Assembly (NCBI GenBank): GCA_037501455.1
Contig: CM074863.1
Coordinates: 9,420,001-9,484,000, forward strand
Direction of reading: 5' to 3'
Length of the DNA: 64,000 nt
Source: Lantana camara
Lineage: Eukaryota > Streptophyta > Magnoliopsida > Lamiales > Verbenaceae
Part shown: piece by piece, positions 1-14,003 of the stretch
How the letters are laid out: the number at the start of each line of letters is the position of its first letter
How positions within the stretch are numbered: the stretch's first letter is position 1
The notes under the pieces: generated by a model
The model's database searches: none
Told to the model about the DNA's origin: nothing
Seen by the model: the letters and a program-made list of their open reading frames with translations, nothing else
Position numbers and translations under genes: made by a program

Positions 1-858
1 AAGTTTCATCAGGAAAAGAAAAGGAGAAATGAAATCTTTCAGATCCATCTTTGATGTGCAGGAATCCATTATGATCATGTTTTTATGGTTCTGAGCATTG
101 AAATTTTCGTAGCTGGTGGCTGAGAATTTCTTTTGGTTTAGTTCCCTGCCTTAAATTAGTCATTGACTAATGTAGACCATTCATTTTATCTGCACGCATT
201 CAAACGTTGCTCTATTCTCACGCTTTCTACGCATTTCGTTGTGCTCTTCTGTACTCCATGAGTTGGAGGCTTAGAGCAAAGCTAAATCGTGTTTTCCCGA
301 TTTGACACTTTAACAATAATATGGGTTTAAAATATTTATATTTTGAATTATATTTATAGTTAAATATAATCTATTAAAATTTTGATTATTTGAAAACATA
401 AAAATTAGATCCACCACTATACTAATTTAACGAGGTTTGGTGTTCGAATCCATGAATGTCTAATCCACGACACTGCTGTTACTGTGACCGTGAATCTATT
501 CTGCAGTAGTTGATCGGCCCAATGGACAGCTCAGTAGCTGTATTTGGACTCATATCGGCCCAATTCTTCTCCATTGACAAAGATTGAAGAAATCACAAAC
601 AAACAAGAAGAATAATGAAAAATATCTTTAATTGAGATATTCAACTTGCCGAATTCTGACCCTTGATTCTCTCTGATTCCCAAGCAAAGGCTTTTGTCCA
701 AGGAAGAATCTCTCGGCAGGAGAGAATCTCGCAGTTGTCATTCTCCTAGGGTTATAATACCAGCTTCACATAGAGAGAGGGGAGAGAAGTAAGCCCATTT
801 GATATATTTCTATTTTGCATTTGAACCAAGTGCAATTAACAGCTGCAGAAAAAAAAAG
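1..858. other. Window start: probable 3' end of an upstream gene, then GlnRS promoter and 5'UTR
   Basis: A reading frame is open from base 2 to a TGA at 92-94 and could be the tail of a gene that lies outside the window, or just 3'UTR; I cannot assign it. Bases 300-430 are AT-rich and look intergenic. The last 300 bases lead into the glutaminyl-tRNA synthetase gene. They carry a TAGGGTT stretch at 747-753, the reverse of the telo-box core AACCCTA that is common in promoters of plant translation genes, and a GA-rich leader at 772-790. Confidence 0.35.
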
Positions 859-3800
859 ATGGTGGGGAAAAACAAGGGTGAAGGCGGCGGGGTGGAGCCA
901 TTGGATTTGTTTCTGAAGATTGGTTTAGATGAAAGGACGGCCAAAAACACTGTTGCTAATAATAAGGTCACTGCTAATCTGACCTCTGTCATTCATGAGG
1001 TATGTATGATTTTTGGGCAGTTTTGTGGGGTGGATGATGCGTTTCTATGGTATTTATTGTTTCTGCATTTGGGTTTTGCTTATATGTTGCTGAAGAGGAA
1101 TTAGAACCGAGGAAAATTGGTAATTGCAAAAAGGAAGTTTTATATGGACGTAGTTGAACTCTCGATTGATATGTTTGAGGTTTCTGCAAGTTTGCATGAG
1201 GATTGCCTGTCTTGAAGAGGTTGAAAATAATACAGCAGATAATCTTGGTAGAGCCGGGCTGTTGTTGTTTCCGGAATAAGTTGATAAACAAGAATTTTCA
1301 TTTCTATGTAAGAAACACAAGTTGAGGAATATATTATATGTTTAAGGGTGTCAATCTTATGCAAGCTGAAATGCAGAAAATTTTAGACTTCTTTTTTAGC
1401 AACAATAAAATTCACCTGTTTGTAATAGAATTAAGTCATTTTGGCGGTTTGGAAGATAATTTTACTTTTTGAACATTTTACTTTCTGAATATTGAATTGT
1501 TGTGAAATTTAGAAAGCAAAAATGAAAGACGTGCAAAGACTCTTTTTATGACTTACCGAGATGGTTGATAGAATCGATAAATAAAATATGTGCACACATC
1601 ACTTTGGAGATAGAAAATGTTGATTTAAATGTATAGTGAGTAAAATGAGGGGACTCTAATTTAAAGTAATTTTGTGTTTTCTGGATTTATGGTGTCTGAT
1701 CAGAAGTAAGATGCTTGTATGATGGTTTTACCTGCAGAAGCTGTTTCTTATAGTTGATCTTTGGTACGTTATTTCAGGCTGCTGTAACTGATGGTTGTGA
1801 TCGGACAGTTGGAAATCTACTCTACTCTGTAAGTTGGTATTTCTTCAGTGGTTTTGTGCTTAACTGATTTAGTTATTCCATAGCCTCTGTTCAATTTCTT
1901 GTTTCCTTTCAAGGCTAGTCGAAAAAATAAGGCTAAAATTGTCATTTATTATAAATTCTTGTGATACTGATATCAAACAAATTGTGATTTATTACTCGAG
2001 GATTACATTTCTTGCTGATTGTTTATTTTGTAAAAAATTTGCACATTATCTTCAGGTTGTACTTGCAATATGTGCTAGATGCCAAATATGTTTCTTCCCT
2101 GCTATGCATATGCTAAACCCAAAGAATGACACTTTTTCCTGGGCAGGTTGCAACTAAATTCCCTGCAAATGCTCTATTGCATCGACCGACATTGCTAAAA
2201 TATATTGTTTCGTCAAAGGTTTGAAGCTCAGTCTTTGATGATTTGCATGTTATTTCTCAAAAAAATTCATAGTTCTCAATTTCATTTTAAATTGCATTTC
2301 TGTGGATAATGAATTCTGTTACTGGTACAGATTAAAACTCCTGCTCAGTTGGAAGCTGCCTTTTCATTTCTTGCTACTACCACTTCTGACAGCTTGAAGC
2401 TTGATGATTTTGAAGCTGCTTGTGGTATTGGTATGAGACAACTATTAATGTTTGTATATGCTAGTAATATTAAAGATTTTGAGTAGATTGAGATTTTTTT
2501 ACCATCCTAAGTTTTCATTGTAGTTAGCTTTTTATTTTATAGGTGTCCTATATATTGATATTTTGTCCTTTAACAGGAGTTGAAGTCTCTGTGGAAGATA
2601 TCGAGTGTGCTGTAAATGAGATTTTCAAAGTGAGCAAAAATGTTATTTTGGAGCAGCGGTACCGAACAAATGGTAGGTTTACTTTTCTTCAGGGTGCACA
2701 TAAGTTAAAATGATAAATTGATACTTTTAAGTTGTCTTGTAATTCAAACGACTTTGAAACAGCATTTGAAAGTACTGTAAAGGAATTTTAAGATGAAGAT
2801 TATGCGGCAATATTATCTATAAACAACACACTTAACGGTCACAGGGAATATATTTTTTTCCCCCTCAACCTGGAAAACTTCAAGCGCTATTAAAGTTATT
2901 TGTTTCTGGTTGCTTTATACTATTTCGGTGATAACTAGTCTTTGATAAACTATGTTGGATACAGTTGGTGAACTATTTGGTTATGTGAGAAAGAAGCAGC
3001 CATGGGCTGATCCAAAGATTGTAAAGGTAATTTGTTACTTGCATCATGCCCTGTCTCACTCTACCTCAAGATATCTAGAATAATAGAATTAACATGAAAA
3101 TTCATCTTCATTGTTTTTCTGTTTAGTTGTAATGTGACCATTTTGTGACCAGCAAATCATTGATGCAAAGCTATTTGCTCTACTTGGTGAAAGAACAGCT
3201 GCAGATAATGAGAAGCCCACTAAAAAGAAAAAAGAGAAGCCTGTCAAAGAGGTGAGCTGATTAGTGACGGGAAGTGGTGCTTTGATTATATACTGGAATA
3301 TGAGTTTTCTGTCGGACTCTAAGCCTCTGAACTTCAGTTTCAGTTCTTCAGATTAGTTATTATTTCTGCTTTCATCTCTGTTCTTGCTACCACATTTATC
3401 TGGCCATTGAAGCACATGAGTTGTAATAATTTTCTTTTACTGGTGTATCAATGTCCAGGATAAAGCCGTTGTTGAAGAGACGACTCCAGCAAAACCATCT
3501 GAAGAAGAAACTAATCCATTTTCAATATTTCCTTCAACAGAGGAGAACTTTAAGGTAGGAAAAAATGAATTATGCCCTCTGCTGTTGGATGGGTTTTGTT
3601 TGGTTTGGTCCTGGGATTTTTTTGATTTCTGAAGGGCAAAGAGTTATACATAAAAAATATTCAGCAAGAGAAGTTCAATTTTGTCTGGATTATGTAATCT
3701 TAAGGTTCAAAGAAATATAGACAATATAGGCATCAAATATGAGTCCTATTTCATGGGTTTGGAATGCATCTTACCTTTCTTCTGTGGAACATCTCCTGCA

Positions 3801-6800
3801 TGTAGTAGTGAATGAATTACAGCTATTCCAATATTTCCTTTTTTAATTCTACATTTTGATTGTCTTCCTTCAGGTTTCAAGTACTTATTAAATCTGAGTT
3901 GTGAGCAGGGAATATGGTTTTTAGCATTGGGTTTCTATTTTAGGCAAAAACATTGAGTTTCCAACTGCTTTTAAATACTCAAGACTTGGTTGTCTGATTT
4001 AGATCATTTCTTGCTGGCCAGGTGCATACAGAAATATATTTCAGTGATCGTCCCGTGCTTAGGGCTTGCAACTCAAAGGAAATACTTGAGAAACATTTGA
4101 AGGTTACTGGAGGGAAAGTCTTTACACGCTTTCCCCCTGAACCTAATGGGTATCTCCATATAGGTCATGCCAAGGTAACTGCATACCCTAATTTAATATG
4201 TCTGGCCGTATTTTGTTCTGAATTCTTTTTCTTGCTATTTACTCACAAAGCAATTGTATAGGCTATGTATGTGGACTTTGGTCTAGCTAAAGAGAGAGGT
4301 GGATGCTGCTACCTGAGGTTAGGAATGAATTTTTAGTTTATCTTGCCTTTTTTTCCCCTCACTTTCTTTGTGATGCTTAGAACGCCCTGTCTTCTTTTTC
4401 GCTACCCTGTGTTTGGTGTCTTGAAAGTTTATGATTTCGATGGGAAGTATATATCATGGCACAGTTGGATACTTGGAAGAGTGCGATTCCTGTTAGAACT
4501 GGGTAGTAAAGTTGTGATGTGAGCTATACAGTCATTGAGCTGCTTCAAAATCGAAACCTTACTACTGCACTTAAATATATTGCTCTTAAACTCAGAAAAG
4601 GCGTTACAAATATGGGTGCTTAACCAATGTCAGAATAAATTGGAAAAAAAATGGTTCAGGTCAATTAGTTCCATTGGTGTAAATAGTAAAAAATGAGCAA
4701 GATTATGAATGCAGTTCATCATATTGAATATTTCTGTTAACTATAATAAGTTTGAAATATTTTTGTGTATGTATCACAAATTCAGAAGTTTTTAGTTTAC
4801 TATTTGGACATGGTTTTACTCAACTGCAAAGGATGGGGTGTGCCTTTTCTTCTAAACTTAGTTTGTCCATATAGGTATGACGATACCAATCCAGAAGCTG
4901 AAAAACAGGAATTTATTGATCATATTGAAGAAATTGTGAGATGGATGGGTTGGGAACCCTTTAAGGTATAATCTATTCTCAAATGATTATCTTCTTGTTG
5001 TTTGGAGTGTGGACTACATCTAATATACTTTAGAGAAAATTCAGGTCACCTACAGTAGTGATTATTTCCAAGAATTATATGAGCTGGCAGTGGAACTGAT
5101 ACGGCGAGGTCATGCTTATGTTGATCACCAGGTTAGGTTCTTGCAAAACTCTCCTCTCATATTCTTCTCATTGAGTCGATTTGCATTTATAACTGTATAA
5201 GTTGTGTTTGATAAGCTATTATATATTAAATTTGTTTCCCTGTTGGCTATTTATGTGACATTTAATTAGTTGACAATGTGTTTGCTGTTTGATGCAGACA
5301 CCAGATGAGCTAAAAGAATATAGGGAAAAGAAGATGAACAGTCCTTGGAGAGATAGACCAATTGAAGAATCTTTAAAGTTGTTTGATGAAATGAAGCAGG
5401 GCAAAATTGAGGAAGGCAAAGCAACATTAAGAATGAAACAGGACATGCAGAGTGATAATTTCAATATGTACGACCTAATTGCTTATCGTATCAAGGTAAG
5501 TATTTGAATTTTGACCATTAACAATTGAATTTTTGAAACTCAAAGAATTACTGATATACTTTCGTGACTATCCATTGTCCAGTTCACACCTCATCCACAT
5601 GCTGGAGACAAATGGTGCGTCTACCCAAGTTATGATTACACTCATTGCATAGTTGATTCTCTTGAAAACATAACTCATTCGGTATGTCATTCTTCTTGTA
5701 TTTTACTTCTTCAAGATACTTCTTGAAAAATAAATAATTATTTGAGGTTATTTTTCCATGCAGCTCTGCACACTTGAATTTGAGACAAGACGTGCGTCAT
5801 ACTACTGGCTGTTAGATGCACTTGGCCTTTACCAACCTTATGTATGGGAATATTCAAGATTGAACATCACAAACACAGTGATGTCAAAGCGTAAGGTGTG
5901 TTGAATTTCTAGAAAGCATTATGCCTGGATATTTCAGTTCCATTTACTCCCAATCTTTCGAACCTGAAAATTTCCTACACCCAATTGCAGTTAAATCGTC
6001 TTGTAACAGAAAAGTGGGTTGATGGTTGGGATGATCCTCGTCTCATGACTCTAGCGGGATTAAGACGTAGAGGGGTGACTTCAACTTCTATAAATGCTTT
6101 TGTTAGAGGAATTGGAATAACTAGAAGGTCAATTTTCTTTTTACCGTTTCATTTACTTCTATTATTTTTCCAGTTCTCTGATGATTGCATGAATTTCATA
6201 TTCTGCAGTGACTGTAGTTTGATACGTCTGGATCGCTTGGAGTATCATGTAAGGGAGGAACTGAATAAAACTGCACCTCGAGCAATGGTTGTGCTAAATC
6301 CATTAAAGGTGTGTTATCTTCCAATTCTCGTGTTTCCCTGCTCAAAGATTTATAAATCCAATAGAAATCAATTATGATGTTTCATCTATTTCAGGTTGTA
6401 ATTACAAATATGGAGGCCCCTTTAATGGATCTTGATGCGAAGAAATGGCCTGATGCTCCAGCAGATGATGCATCTTCATTCTATAAGGTACATATAAATT
6501 TCCTTAATCTTCGCAGTTAATACAACTATTTATGAAGTGTAGTTGACGTTCCTGTTTTCTTATGTAGGCCCCCTTTTCTAAGGTTGTGTATATAGAACAA
6601 TCTGATTTCAGGATGAAAGATTCGAAAGATTATTATGGCCTTGCTCCTGGCAAATCTGTCCTCCTCAGGTGCCCTATTATTTGTAGTCATATCTCTCGAT
6701 TGGAAAACTTTTCTTACAATAAACACGTAGGCGTTTAAAATGTATTTGGTCACCTTATATAGGTATGCATTTCCTATCAAGTGCATGGAAGTCATTCTTG

Positions 6801-7445
6801 GTGATGATAACACCACTATTCTTGAGATCCATGCCGAGTATGATCCATCCAAGAAAACCAAACCAAAGGTAGTCTCCTCTTAATTGTTTGTTGGCAAACA
6901 TTATTTAAATTTCCAAGATTCTCCAATATTAATATTATGTTCTTCAGGGGGTTCTACACTGGGTAGCAGAATCTTCACCAGGGGTTGGTCCGCTTAAAGT
7001 GGAAGTCAGATTGTTTGACAAACTCTTCCTCTCTGAGGTTGAAACTTTTTGCTTTTTGAATTTCCGAGCCTTGCTAATATCTTGAAGATTTAGTATAGAA
7101 ACTTAACTGTTGTTCTATTTATATTGTAACTAGAACCCTTCTGAACTTGATGACTGGCTTGGTGATTTGAATCCGCACTCTAAAGTTGTTATAAAAGATG
7201 CATATGCTGTGCCATCACTTAAAAATGCTGCAACTGGAGACAGATTTCAGTTTGAAAGACTAGGTATATCCCTCGATCCTTGAACTTTTCATTATTGAAG
7301 TCCCATATTTTGGGTTTTATTTGAATTCATATTTGTTACATTGTGTTCAGGGTATTTTGCTGTTGACAAGGACTCGTCACCGGAAAAGCTTGTGTTCAAT
7401 CGCACAGTTACATTACGGGATAGTTATGTTAAAGGAGGGAAGTGA
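859..7445 (+). CDS. GlnRS: Glutaminyl-tRNA synthetase, cytosolic type (23 exons, complete)
   Basis: Charges tRNA-Gln with glutamine in the cytosol (class I aminoacyl-tRNA synthetase, EC 6.1.1.18). Exons read by frame: 859-999, 1778-1828, 2147-2218, 2331-2430, 2577-2672, 2965-3026, 3153-3251, 3459-3554, 4022-4174, 4262-4317, 4875-4965, 5045-5131, 5298-5495, 5583-5681, 5764-5895, 5991-6127, 6209-6308, 6395-6487, 6568-6668, 6763-6868, 6948-7037, 7134-7263, 7351-7445. They join into 794 residues, the usual size for plant GlnRS. The eukaryote-specific N-terminal domain is about residues 1-200, followed by a lysine-rich linker. The catalytic domain has [14 protein letters not shown] (HIGH at 285-288) and MSKRK (507-511) as the KMSKS motif. 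The anticodon-binding beta-barrels follow and end in RDSYVKGGK. The ATG at 859 begins the conserved MVGKNK. No key residue is missing and all joins keep frame. Confidence 0.96.
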
Positions 7446-8252
7446 AGTGGTAAGCTTAAAGATATACGAACTACGAACACGGAACAACCATAGATGCAAA
7501 TGCTACATGCATACCCTGCTTGAGAATCACTTCTGAAAGCAGTTTTATAGAAATTTGAGAACCCGTTTATAGAAATCTTAGAGCACTTCGCCAGTAATCA
7601 AAGGTCATTCAGAATTTCAGATTGGGGATCATACATACTTAGAAATAGTATGCTTATGTGGGTAGAAAAGGGGAGGTTAGGTTAAGGATTTATGTATTTA
7701 AAAAAAAAATTTAAAAATGTTAAGGATTTATGCATATGTACTGGAATTTATTGTCCATTTAAAATTATATATTAATGTTTGGGGGGGGAAAAACGGTTTT
7801 TAGAAAAGTTATGGCCTTTTACCTTGCTCTGACTTCTGAATGCTACAAGGAAATGTAAATTTATGGGCTCCTGGAGAAAGGCAATAAGAAGGCTAATTAG
7901 CTAAGAGCATTGATTGCTTGATGTAGCCTTTCATTTGGAGGGACCGACCACATTGTTAAAGGAGGACGGTTGATGCAACATTTCCTTGGAACAAATTCGA
8001 AATTATTAGCAATTGTGAAAGAAAAACAACTTTAATATTACAATTGAATTGAATTATGTGCGGCACTTCAAGACAGTGAAAGTAAGAAGGTGAAATGATG
8101 GAAGTTGGAAAGGGGAAAGAATTGGATCGTACATATATATCACATGTATTGCGACAATTCTAGTCCAGATAAAAATTGCATAGACAAGTGTAAAATGCTC
8201 ACACCATCATTATATTAGTATGACCGAATCAGTTAGTTAGAAGAAATAATTA
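7446..8252. other. 3' flank of GlnRS and intergenic DNA
   Basis: The first few hundred bases are the likely 3'UTR of the synthetase gene. I see no clear AATAAA and no further gene. The rest is AT-rich and ends at the target duplication of the hairpin element. Confidence 0.5.
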
Positions 8253-8262
8253 TATTCAGTTA

Positions 8263-8812
8263 GAGTTATTTACACCATACCCCCTGTGTTAGGTGAAATG
8301 GGCAAGAAAAACCATGTGTTACAAATATTAACACAGAAACCCTGTGTTTTCAAAATATTTGCATGCCGAACCTTGAAAATTTCTAGTATTGGTAGAACAC
8401 TAATTTTCTCTATTTATTGGATGCTAAATAACTAATTTAACCTTTTATATTATGATATACATCATCTTAAATCTCTCTATATACAATTTTTTATACTTGT
8501 TTATACGGTTCTTCATGCAATTTTATTTTTGTACAGGACTTCGGTGCATGTAAAAAAAGGGGTTTCGGTGCATATAAAAAAATATTGAACAATATAAAGA
8601 GATTTAAGATGATGTATATCATAATATAAAAAGTTAAATTAGTTATTTTGCATCCAATAAATAGAGAAAATTAGTGTTCTACCGATACTAGAAATTTTCA
8701 GGGTTCAGCATGCAACTATTTTGAAAACATAGGGTTCCCTGTGTTAATATTTATAACACAGGGTTTTTCTTACCCATTTCACCTAACACAGGGGGTATGG
8801 TGTAAATAACTC
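8263..8812. mobile_element. Long-hairpin MITE, Mutator-like (10-bp target duplication)
   Basis: The two halves are near-complete reverse complements for over 200 bases per arm, starting GAGTTATTTACACCATACC on the left and ending with its complement on the right. The flanking 10-mer TATTCAGTTA is repeated exactly at 8253-8262 and 8813-8822. A 9-11 bp duplication is typical of MULE insertions. There is no transposase, so the copy is non-autonomous. Only the central region around 8475-8590 is unpaired. Transcription through it would give a long double-stranded RNA. Confidence 0.85.
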
Positions 8813-8825
8813 TATTCAGTTATCT

Positions 8826-9150
8826 TGTATTTAGGTCTAATTACAATATAGTTCATGTTTATTTGGAAATTACAATTTAGTCCATAACTTTTGTTAATAT
8901 TTGTAATTAGGTCTAATTTTTGTAAACTTTTAGGGATGATTTTGCATTTTTTGTCATATATTAAATGCAACATTCATAAAAGCGTCAGGGACATAAGTGT
9001 ACTTTTACAAATTCATTAATGAATTTCATGAAAACAAGAAATATAGGGACTATATTGAAATATTAAAAAAAAAAATAGGGACCGACTATTGGCGACTAAG
9101 GACCAGTTTATAATTAGGCCTAGGGTAGTCAGATGTAATTCACCCTAATT
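8826..9150. repeat. Possible degraded inverted-repeat element
   Basis: TAGGTCTAATTACAA near 8832 and the complement of the stretch ending near 9122 (TAGGCCTAATTATAA) resemble worn terminal repeats. The phrases between them (attacaatttagtcc, agggactatattgaa) are of a kind common in plant intergenic repeats. I found no target duplication, so the limits are uncertain. Confidence 0.3.
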
Positions 9151-10980
9151 AGAATTACTCTGTGTATTTACTTCCAAATAAGTACCATTATTCACATGAA
9201 AACCTAGCAATACACCATCATAGCATAGGATCATCACAATAGAAGGGGTGATAAAGGCTACGGAAAATGCTCAAATATCCTATCATAAGCGTAAATAGTA
9301 GTTCAAATGCAGTTTCTATAGCCACACACTCATTTATTGCTCGTATAGGTTGACCCAAAAAAAAAACTATTGCACGTATATTCTAGACTCTAGAGCATGT
9401 TTTTCGTGATTAATTAACGTAATCCCCCGTGATTAAGAAAAAGGGCCTCAAAGATATGTACGACTACGACCTATGTTAATCTAATGCTCACTTAATTGTC
9501 TGTTAATTAGGAAGTTGAATATAGGCAATGTCATCTATCTCATAATTTGATTTTGATTGAATAGATAGGGATGTATGGGTGTGGTTTTAAGGTTTTTACC
9601 TTTTACCTTTTGTTTTGACAATGTCAAGTGGCGAGATTGGATAGACACCAAAAACTTTTGTGTTTGGCCTCAACTACTTTTTATTGACATTTTTAACTCT
9701 AAACTCATGTAGTCATGTATAAACGAAAACAAGATGAACTCTTGTGTACATTAAATCGTTTATATATTTGATTATGAATTTGAGTTGGATCAAATTATTA
9801 AAAAGTAAAACTATTTCTATTAATAATAATTGCGTACCATCAAAGTTCAAACTCGAATACAAACATTTGCCAATCACATTAATTTACAACGGAATTAGTC
9901 ACCACCAACTTGTTAGACCCAGTCGGACATATTTGATAGAACAGTTTGTATGTATTTTGGTTAATTTTCATGTAAAATTTTCTCGTATATATATATTGGT
10001 GTTTGATCAAGTCAAATGATAAATCACACATCGATCTTCTTCCCACTTGATCGATCACCACCAACTTCATGTCAATCTATTCCAATCCACCAGATCTGTC
10101 CGCACTCAGGATTCATATATATATTAATTCTCTCTCTCTCTCTCTCCAATTTATAATAATTACATATGAATCAAGAATAATGAGCCTGTGATTAAGAATC
10201 TTGGTGCTATCTCAGGACTAGACTACATAATCGATTCTTCCAGGAAGAAAAGTAAAAGGAAAAAAACAAATAAAAGACTACATAGTTGATCCTTCGAAGT
10301 TGTCACTTAGAACAATGTTTGTCCCATGATTTGGACGCAAGGATAATATTTTCCTTAACACTGTCAGAGTCAATATGCCATTTATTAACCTCATTCTAAA
10401 CAACAAAAATATAACAAACATAAGTCGATCGTATGAACCAATGCACATAGCCTAATTCTTTTCTTCATTATAGAACAAGAATTCATCAATTCCGGCTAGC
10501 GGGGTTGTTCGTCCCCCTCAATTTTTGGGGCCAGAAATTTTTAGGATGATTTATCTTTTTTAATTCTTTATTTTTATTTATAATAAAATTTAAAAAATTA
10601 AGAATTTCGCCTTCGTCTCCCTCCCATCACATGGTTCCACCCCAGATTGGATAAATACTATAAATCTAACAATTGGAGTTGCGTGTGGGAAATAATAATT
10701 ACATGGGCCAACTTCATCAAGTCGTGGCTATAAATTATGGTACTTTCAGAGTAGCATGAAAAATATGAATGGAGTAAAAAACAAACTCAATCTAATCCTT
10801 ATATATAGTTGGATCTGATTGATTTCGCACATTCATGAACCTATCTTAGCATCATATCACATCTAATCTTTTATAATAAATACAAGTCGAGAAATATATC
10901 TTATGCGTGCTTGTGCTTTGGCCCTACTACAAAAACAAGAGCCACTTTTCCATAGTCCATACACATTAGTCATTAGCTAT
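9150..10980. other. Intergenic, AT-rich; one CT microsatellite
   Basis: No coding signal was found. A (CT)n microsatellite lies at about 10129-10147. The last 100 bases before 10981 are the 3' side of the MYB gene on the minus strand. Confidence 0.5.
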
Positions 10981-12066
10981 CTACACACCAACAGTACCCT
11001 CTTCGGGCTTCCTAAACTGCCACAATTCATCAGTGTCCCAAAAAGTGCTCCCTAACTCGTCCCCGAACCAATCAACCTCCGCCATGTGGCACCCAGGGAT
11101 AGAAATATCCTGTAAATATTCCAATCCTTGCATGCCGCAGTTAGGATCAGTGTCCACATGGTAACAATCATGTTCATGTGATTTTGCATACAAGTTTTTA
11201 CCAGGCGGGGTGAAAAAATTTGGAATCTGGTCAGGAGCAGTTTCCAGGGAAGTATTGATCATGTCTGAATTATTTACCAGGGGGGCCTGGTTAATAATTA
11301 CCTTTGAATTTGAGGCTGCGGTAAATTCTTGAGCTGAGATGGAGGAAGAAGGAGAGGGTGTTTGTGATGAAGTTTGTTCCATTTTTTCTTGCAATCTCGG
11401 CACCCAATACATGCGGATTGTTTCAAGAAACTTCTTGCTGTTGGAATCGACTTTAAGCTGACGGGCCTGTTTCTGCACCCTTGTTCTCCAGTAATTTTTT
11501 ATCTCATTATCTGTTCTCCCAGGTAAATGCTGAGCAATTTTGGACCACCTGGAACCAAAAGATTAACATTAATATTTAGGTAAAAGAAAAAAAAAATTCT
11601 GAATTAAGGGATCGAAGCTAATTAGTTGATTAAAGAACTAACCTGTTTCCCCATTTGGAGTGGAGTTCGAGGATCAGGAGTTGTTCATGAGGGCTTAGGT
11701 TTCCACGCTTAATGTCGGGTTTCAAATAGTTCAACCATCTCAATCTGCAGCTTTTCCCTGTTCTTTTAAGACCTGTTTCACAACACAACACAACACTGTT
11801 TTAAATAAAAAGATCAAAACAAGAAAAAATTTCACGCACAAGGAGGTGTATGTGTGTGAAAAAGGAACTTAGTTTGTACCTGCACATTTCGCCAAGGAAT
11901 TCCATCTTCCTTCACCATGGCAAGTTATGTACTGTATAAGAAGATTGTCTTCCTCAAGAGTCCATGGCCCCCTTCTTAGCTCACTTCCACCTTCATATGA
12001 ATCGCTGCTATTCTTGATTTTAGAAGCTCTACCCTTACTAATACTACTACTACAACTCATGATCAT
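10981..12066 (-). CDS. R2R3-MYB transcription factor, subgroup 20 (MYB62/MYB116-like)
   Basis: DNA-binding nuclear regulator. Exons on the minus strand: 12066-11880, 11772-11643, 11548-10981, giving 294 residues; the two introns sit in the MYB repeats as is usual for R2R3 genes. R2 starts at about residue 31 with Trp35, Trp55 and Trp75. R3 starts at about 85 with Trp107 and Trp126; its first Trp is replaced by a hydrophobic residue, as is normal. After R3 comes [16 protein letters not shown] and then WVPRL (154-158), a mark of subgroup 20, which includes MYB2, MYB62, MYB108 and MYB112 and is tied to stress, phosphate and hormone responses. The sequence looks closest to MYB62/116, but the ortholog is inferred from memory. 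The C-terminal half is acidic and Ser/Gln-rich, probably an activation region. A second ATG at 12060 is also possible. Confidence 0.93.
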
Positions 12067-12167
12067 AGAAAAACCAGACAGGAAGAATATAAAAGAAGAG
12101 GAATTATGTTGGTTTATGTTTAATGTCCAAGTGAAGTTTGAGGAGGACTTTGAAATCCCAGAGGAGG

Positions 12168-12174
12168 TTATATA
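12168..12174 (-). promoter_or_regulatory. Likely TATA box of the MYB gene
   Basis: TATATAA on the minus strand about 100 bases before the start codon, a plausible distance for a short 5'UTR. Confidence 0.5.
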
Positions 12175-12179
12175 GTAGT

Positions 12180-14003
12180 TGCCAGCAAGACTAATTCTAA
12201 AGATTATAAAAAAGAATTAAATAAAAAGAAAGAAAAAGAAAAAGTGGACCCATTTGAAGAGTTTCTCCATATGATATGGCTTTTATGCAATTTTTTTCTT
12301 TAGTTAGATGATAGCCCACAGAGAATTTTCTTTGGTTTATGGGATGTGGTCAGTGAGTGCAATGAACTCAGCTAAAGAGGAATACTCTTTTTGTGAGAAT
12401 CTAAGTCTGCGGAAATTGCAACAATACATAAGATGGTGTGAATTGACTGACGCACTATATCAACGCCTATTCCAAAAAAAAATAAAAATAAAGAAAATAG
12501 TTTTTTTTTTTTTCCAAAATTTTTGTTTTAGTCATGATAACATAATGGAATTTACATTTTATTGAGGTCAATCACGAAGTATTAATTAGGATATTGAAAA
12601 TTCAATAAAGGGTTTGCCATCAAATCATAGCAATTGATATACATGTTAAAATTTGATTTGAGATTGTTTAGTTTGTAACAAAAAATTAATAATTAAGTAG
12701 GAAGAAAAAAAAAAAGAACCCTTTTGTCCTTAATTAGCATTTAAATTTTCGGATTATGGCTCCAAGGACAAATACTAAGGCTGCCTTTTCATGATAGTTG
12801 ATACTGAAGATCATGCACTCAAACAAGTGCTTGTATTTCATGTAACCACAAATTTAGGGAAAGAAGAAAGAAGTTCCTAGATAAAAGGGAGGAAGAAAAA
12901 GCATGCCCTTGAAAATGAACTCTTAATTTTAATGTCTCTTTTTTAATTGGGGGTGATTCCTCCTCTCTTCGTTTTTCATGGAATTTGTGAGGCAAGAAAC
13001 GTGCTTGACTGGTATTATTATTCTTCCATATTTGAGATAAACGTGTGATTATTCGGTTAGATAAGAAGGGTATGGAGGGGCCTCGATCAGTAAGTATTTT
13101 TAATGGATTCCAACGTTGTGCTTCAAGACAATGATGTCTCCCCAAAGCATAACTTTGGTTTCCCCCAAGTCCCCATTTTCCCTAATACCTATGCCATTTT
13201 GGAGCTTTAGAATTAGAATGATTTATTTAGTAATTAAATCTTGCTAACTTCTATGCCACTCAAGGTAAAAAATGATAAAAACATTTTATTCGAATTGAAT
13301 GTTTCGACTCCATAAGATTAGATACCCTCATGAAATTATGGCCGTAAACAAGGCAATTAAAGGTTGGTTACATGAACAATTAATGGAATCTTATGTAATT
13401 TATTAACTGAATGAATAATTAAAGTTAAATTACCTTATTGAGTAATTGATAGTCCAGACACAATCGTGAGAAAAATATGGGGCAGTGATTTTGGACTAGA
13501 AACTTGAGGTAAATTGGGAGGTGAAGGAAGAGCCGATTCTAAAGAATCTTTGCTTTAATGTTTGTTGAATCTGGCCGGAGAAATTAGTGAATTCACTTTC
13601 CTGCTACAATTACGTGCTTTAAGCTAATTTTGTTAAAGAAAGATGTTATGTGACATATTGTATTATGTTATTACGAATTTAAGTGTAAGGATATCTGCAC
13701 AAGTATTATCGTTTCCCAAAGTGCGGACAAATTTACTCTCTCAAGTTAGGTCCAATAGGGCTTTATAGTCTAAAGTGATGATATTCGTAGAGAGTAGTTC
13801 TTCGACCATAGTGACTTTTGACTGCGATGATAGATATAAGAGAAATAACAAAATCGTGATAGAATATTTTTTTTAAAACCTTTTTTTTTTTTCTTCACTC
13901 GTAATGATTGATTCACTAAGTGAGTTGTGACATTATGTAAATGTAATATCATTTCTTCATTCTTTATACTTATACTTTCTATGTTCCCAAGGTTTTACAT
14001 CAT
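12180..14003. other. Intergenic region upstream of the MYB gene
   Basis: AT-rich with several A or T runs. No open frame looks like a protein. The part next to the MYB gene is its promoter; nothing else could be assigned. Confidence 0.5.

Noticed and set aside
2..94. Open frame at the window start as the last exon of a gene
   Set aside because: Only 30 codons, no recognisable domain, and the start is cut off; kept only as a possibility in the description of the flank.
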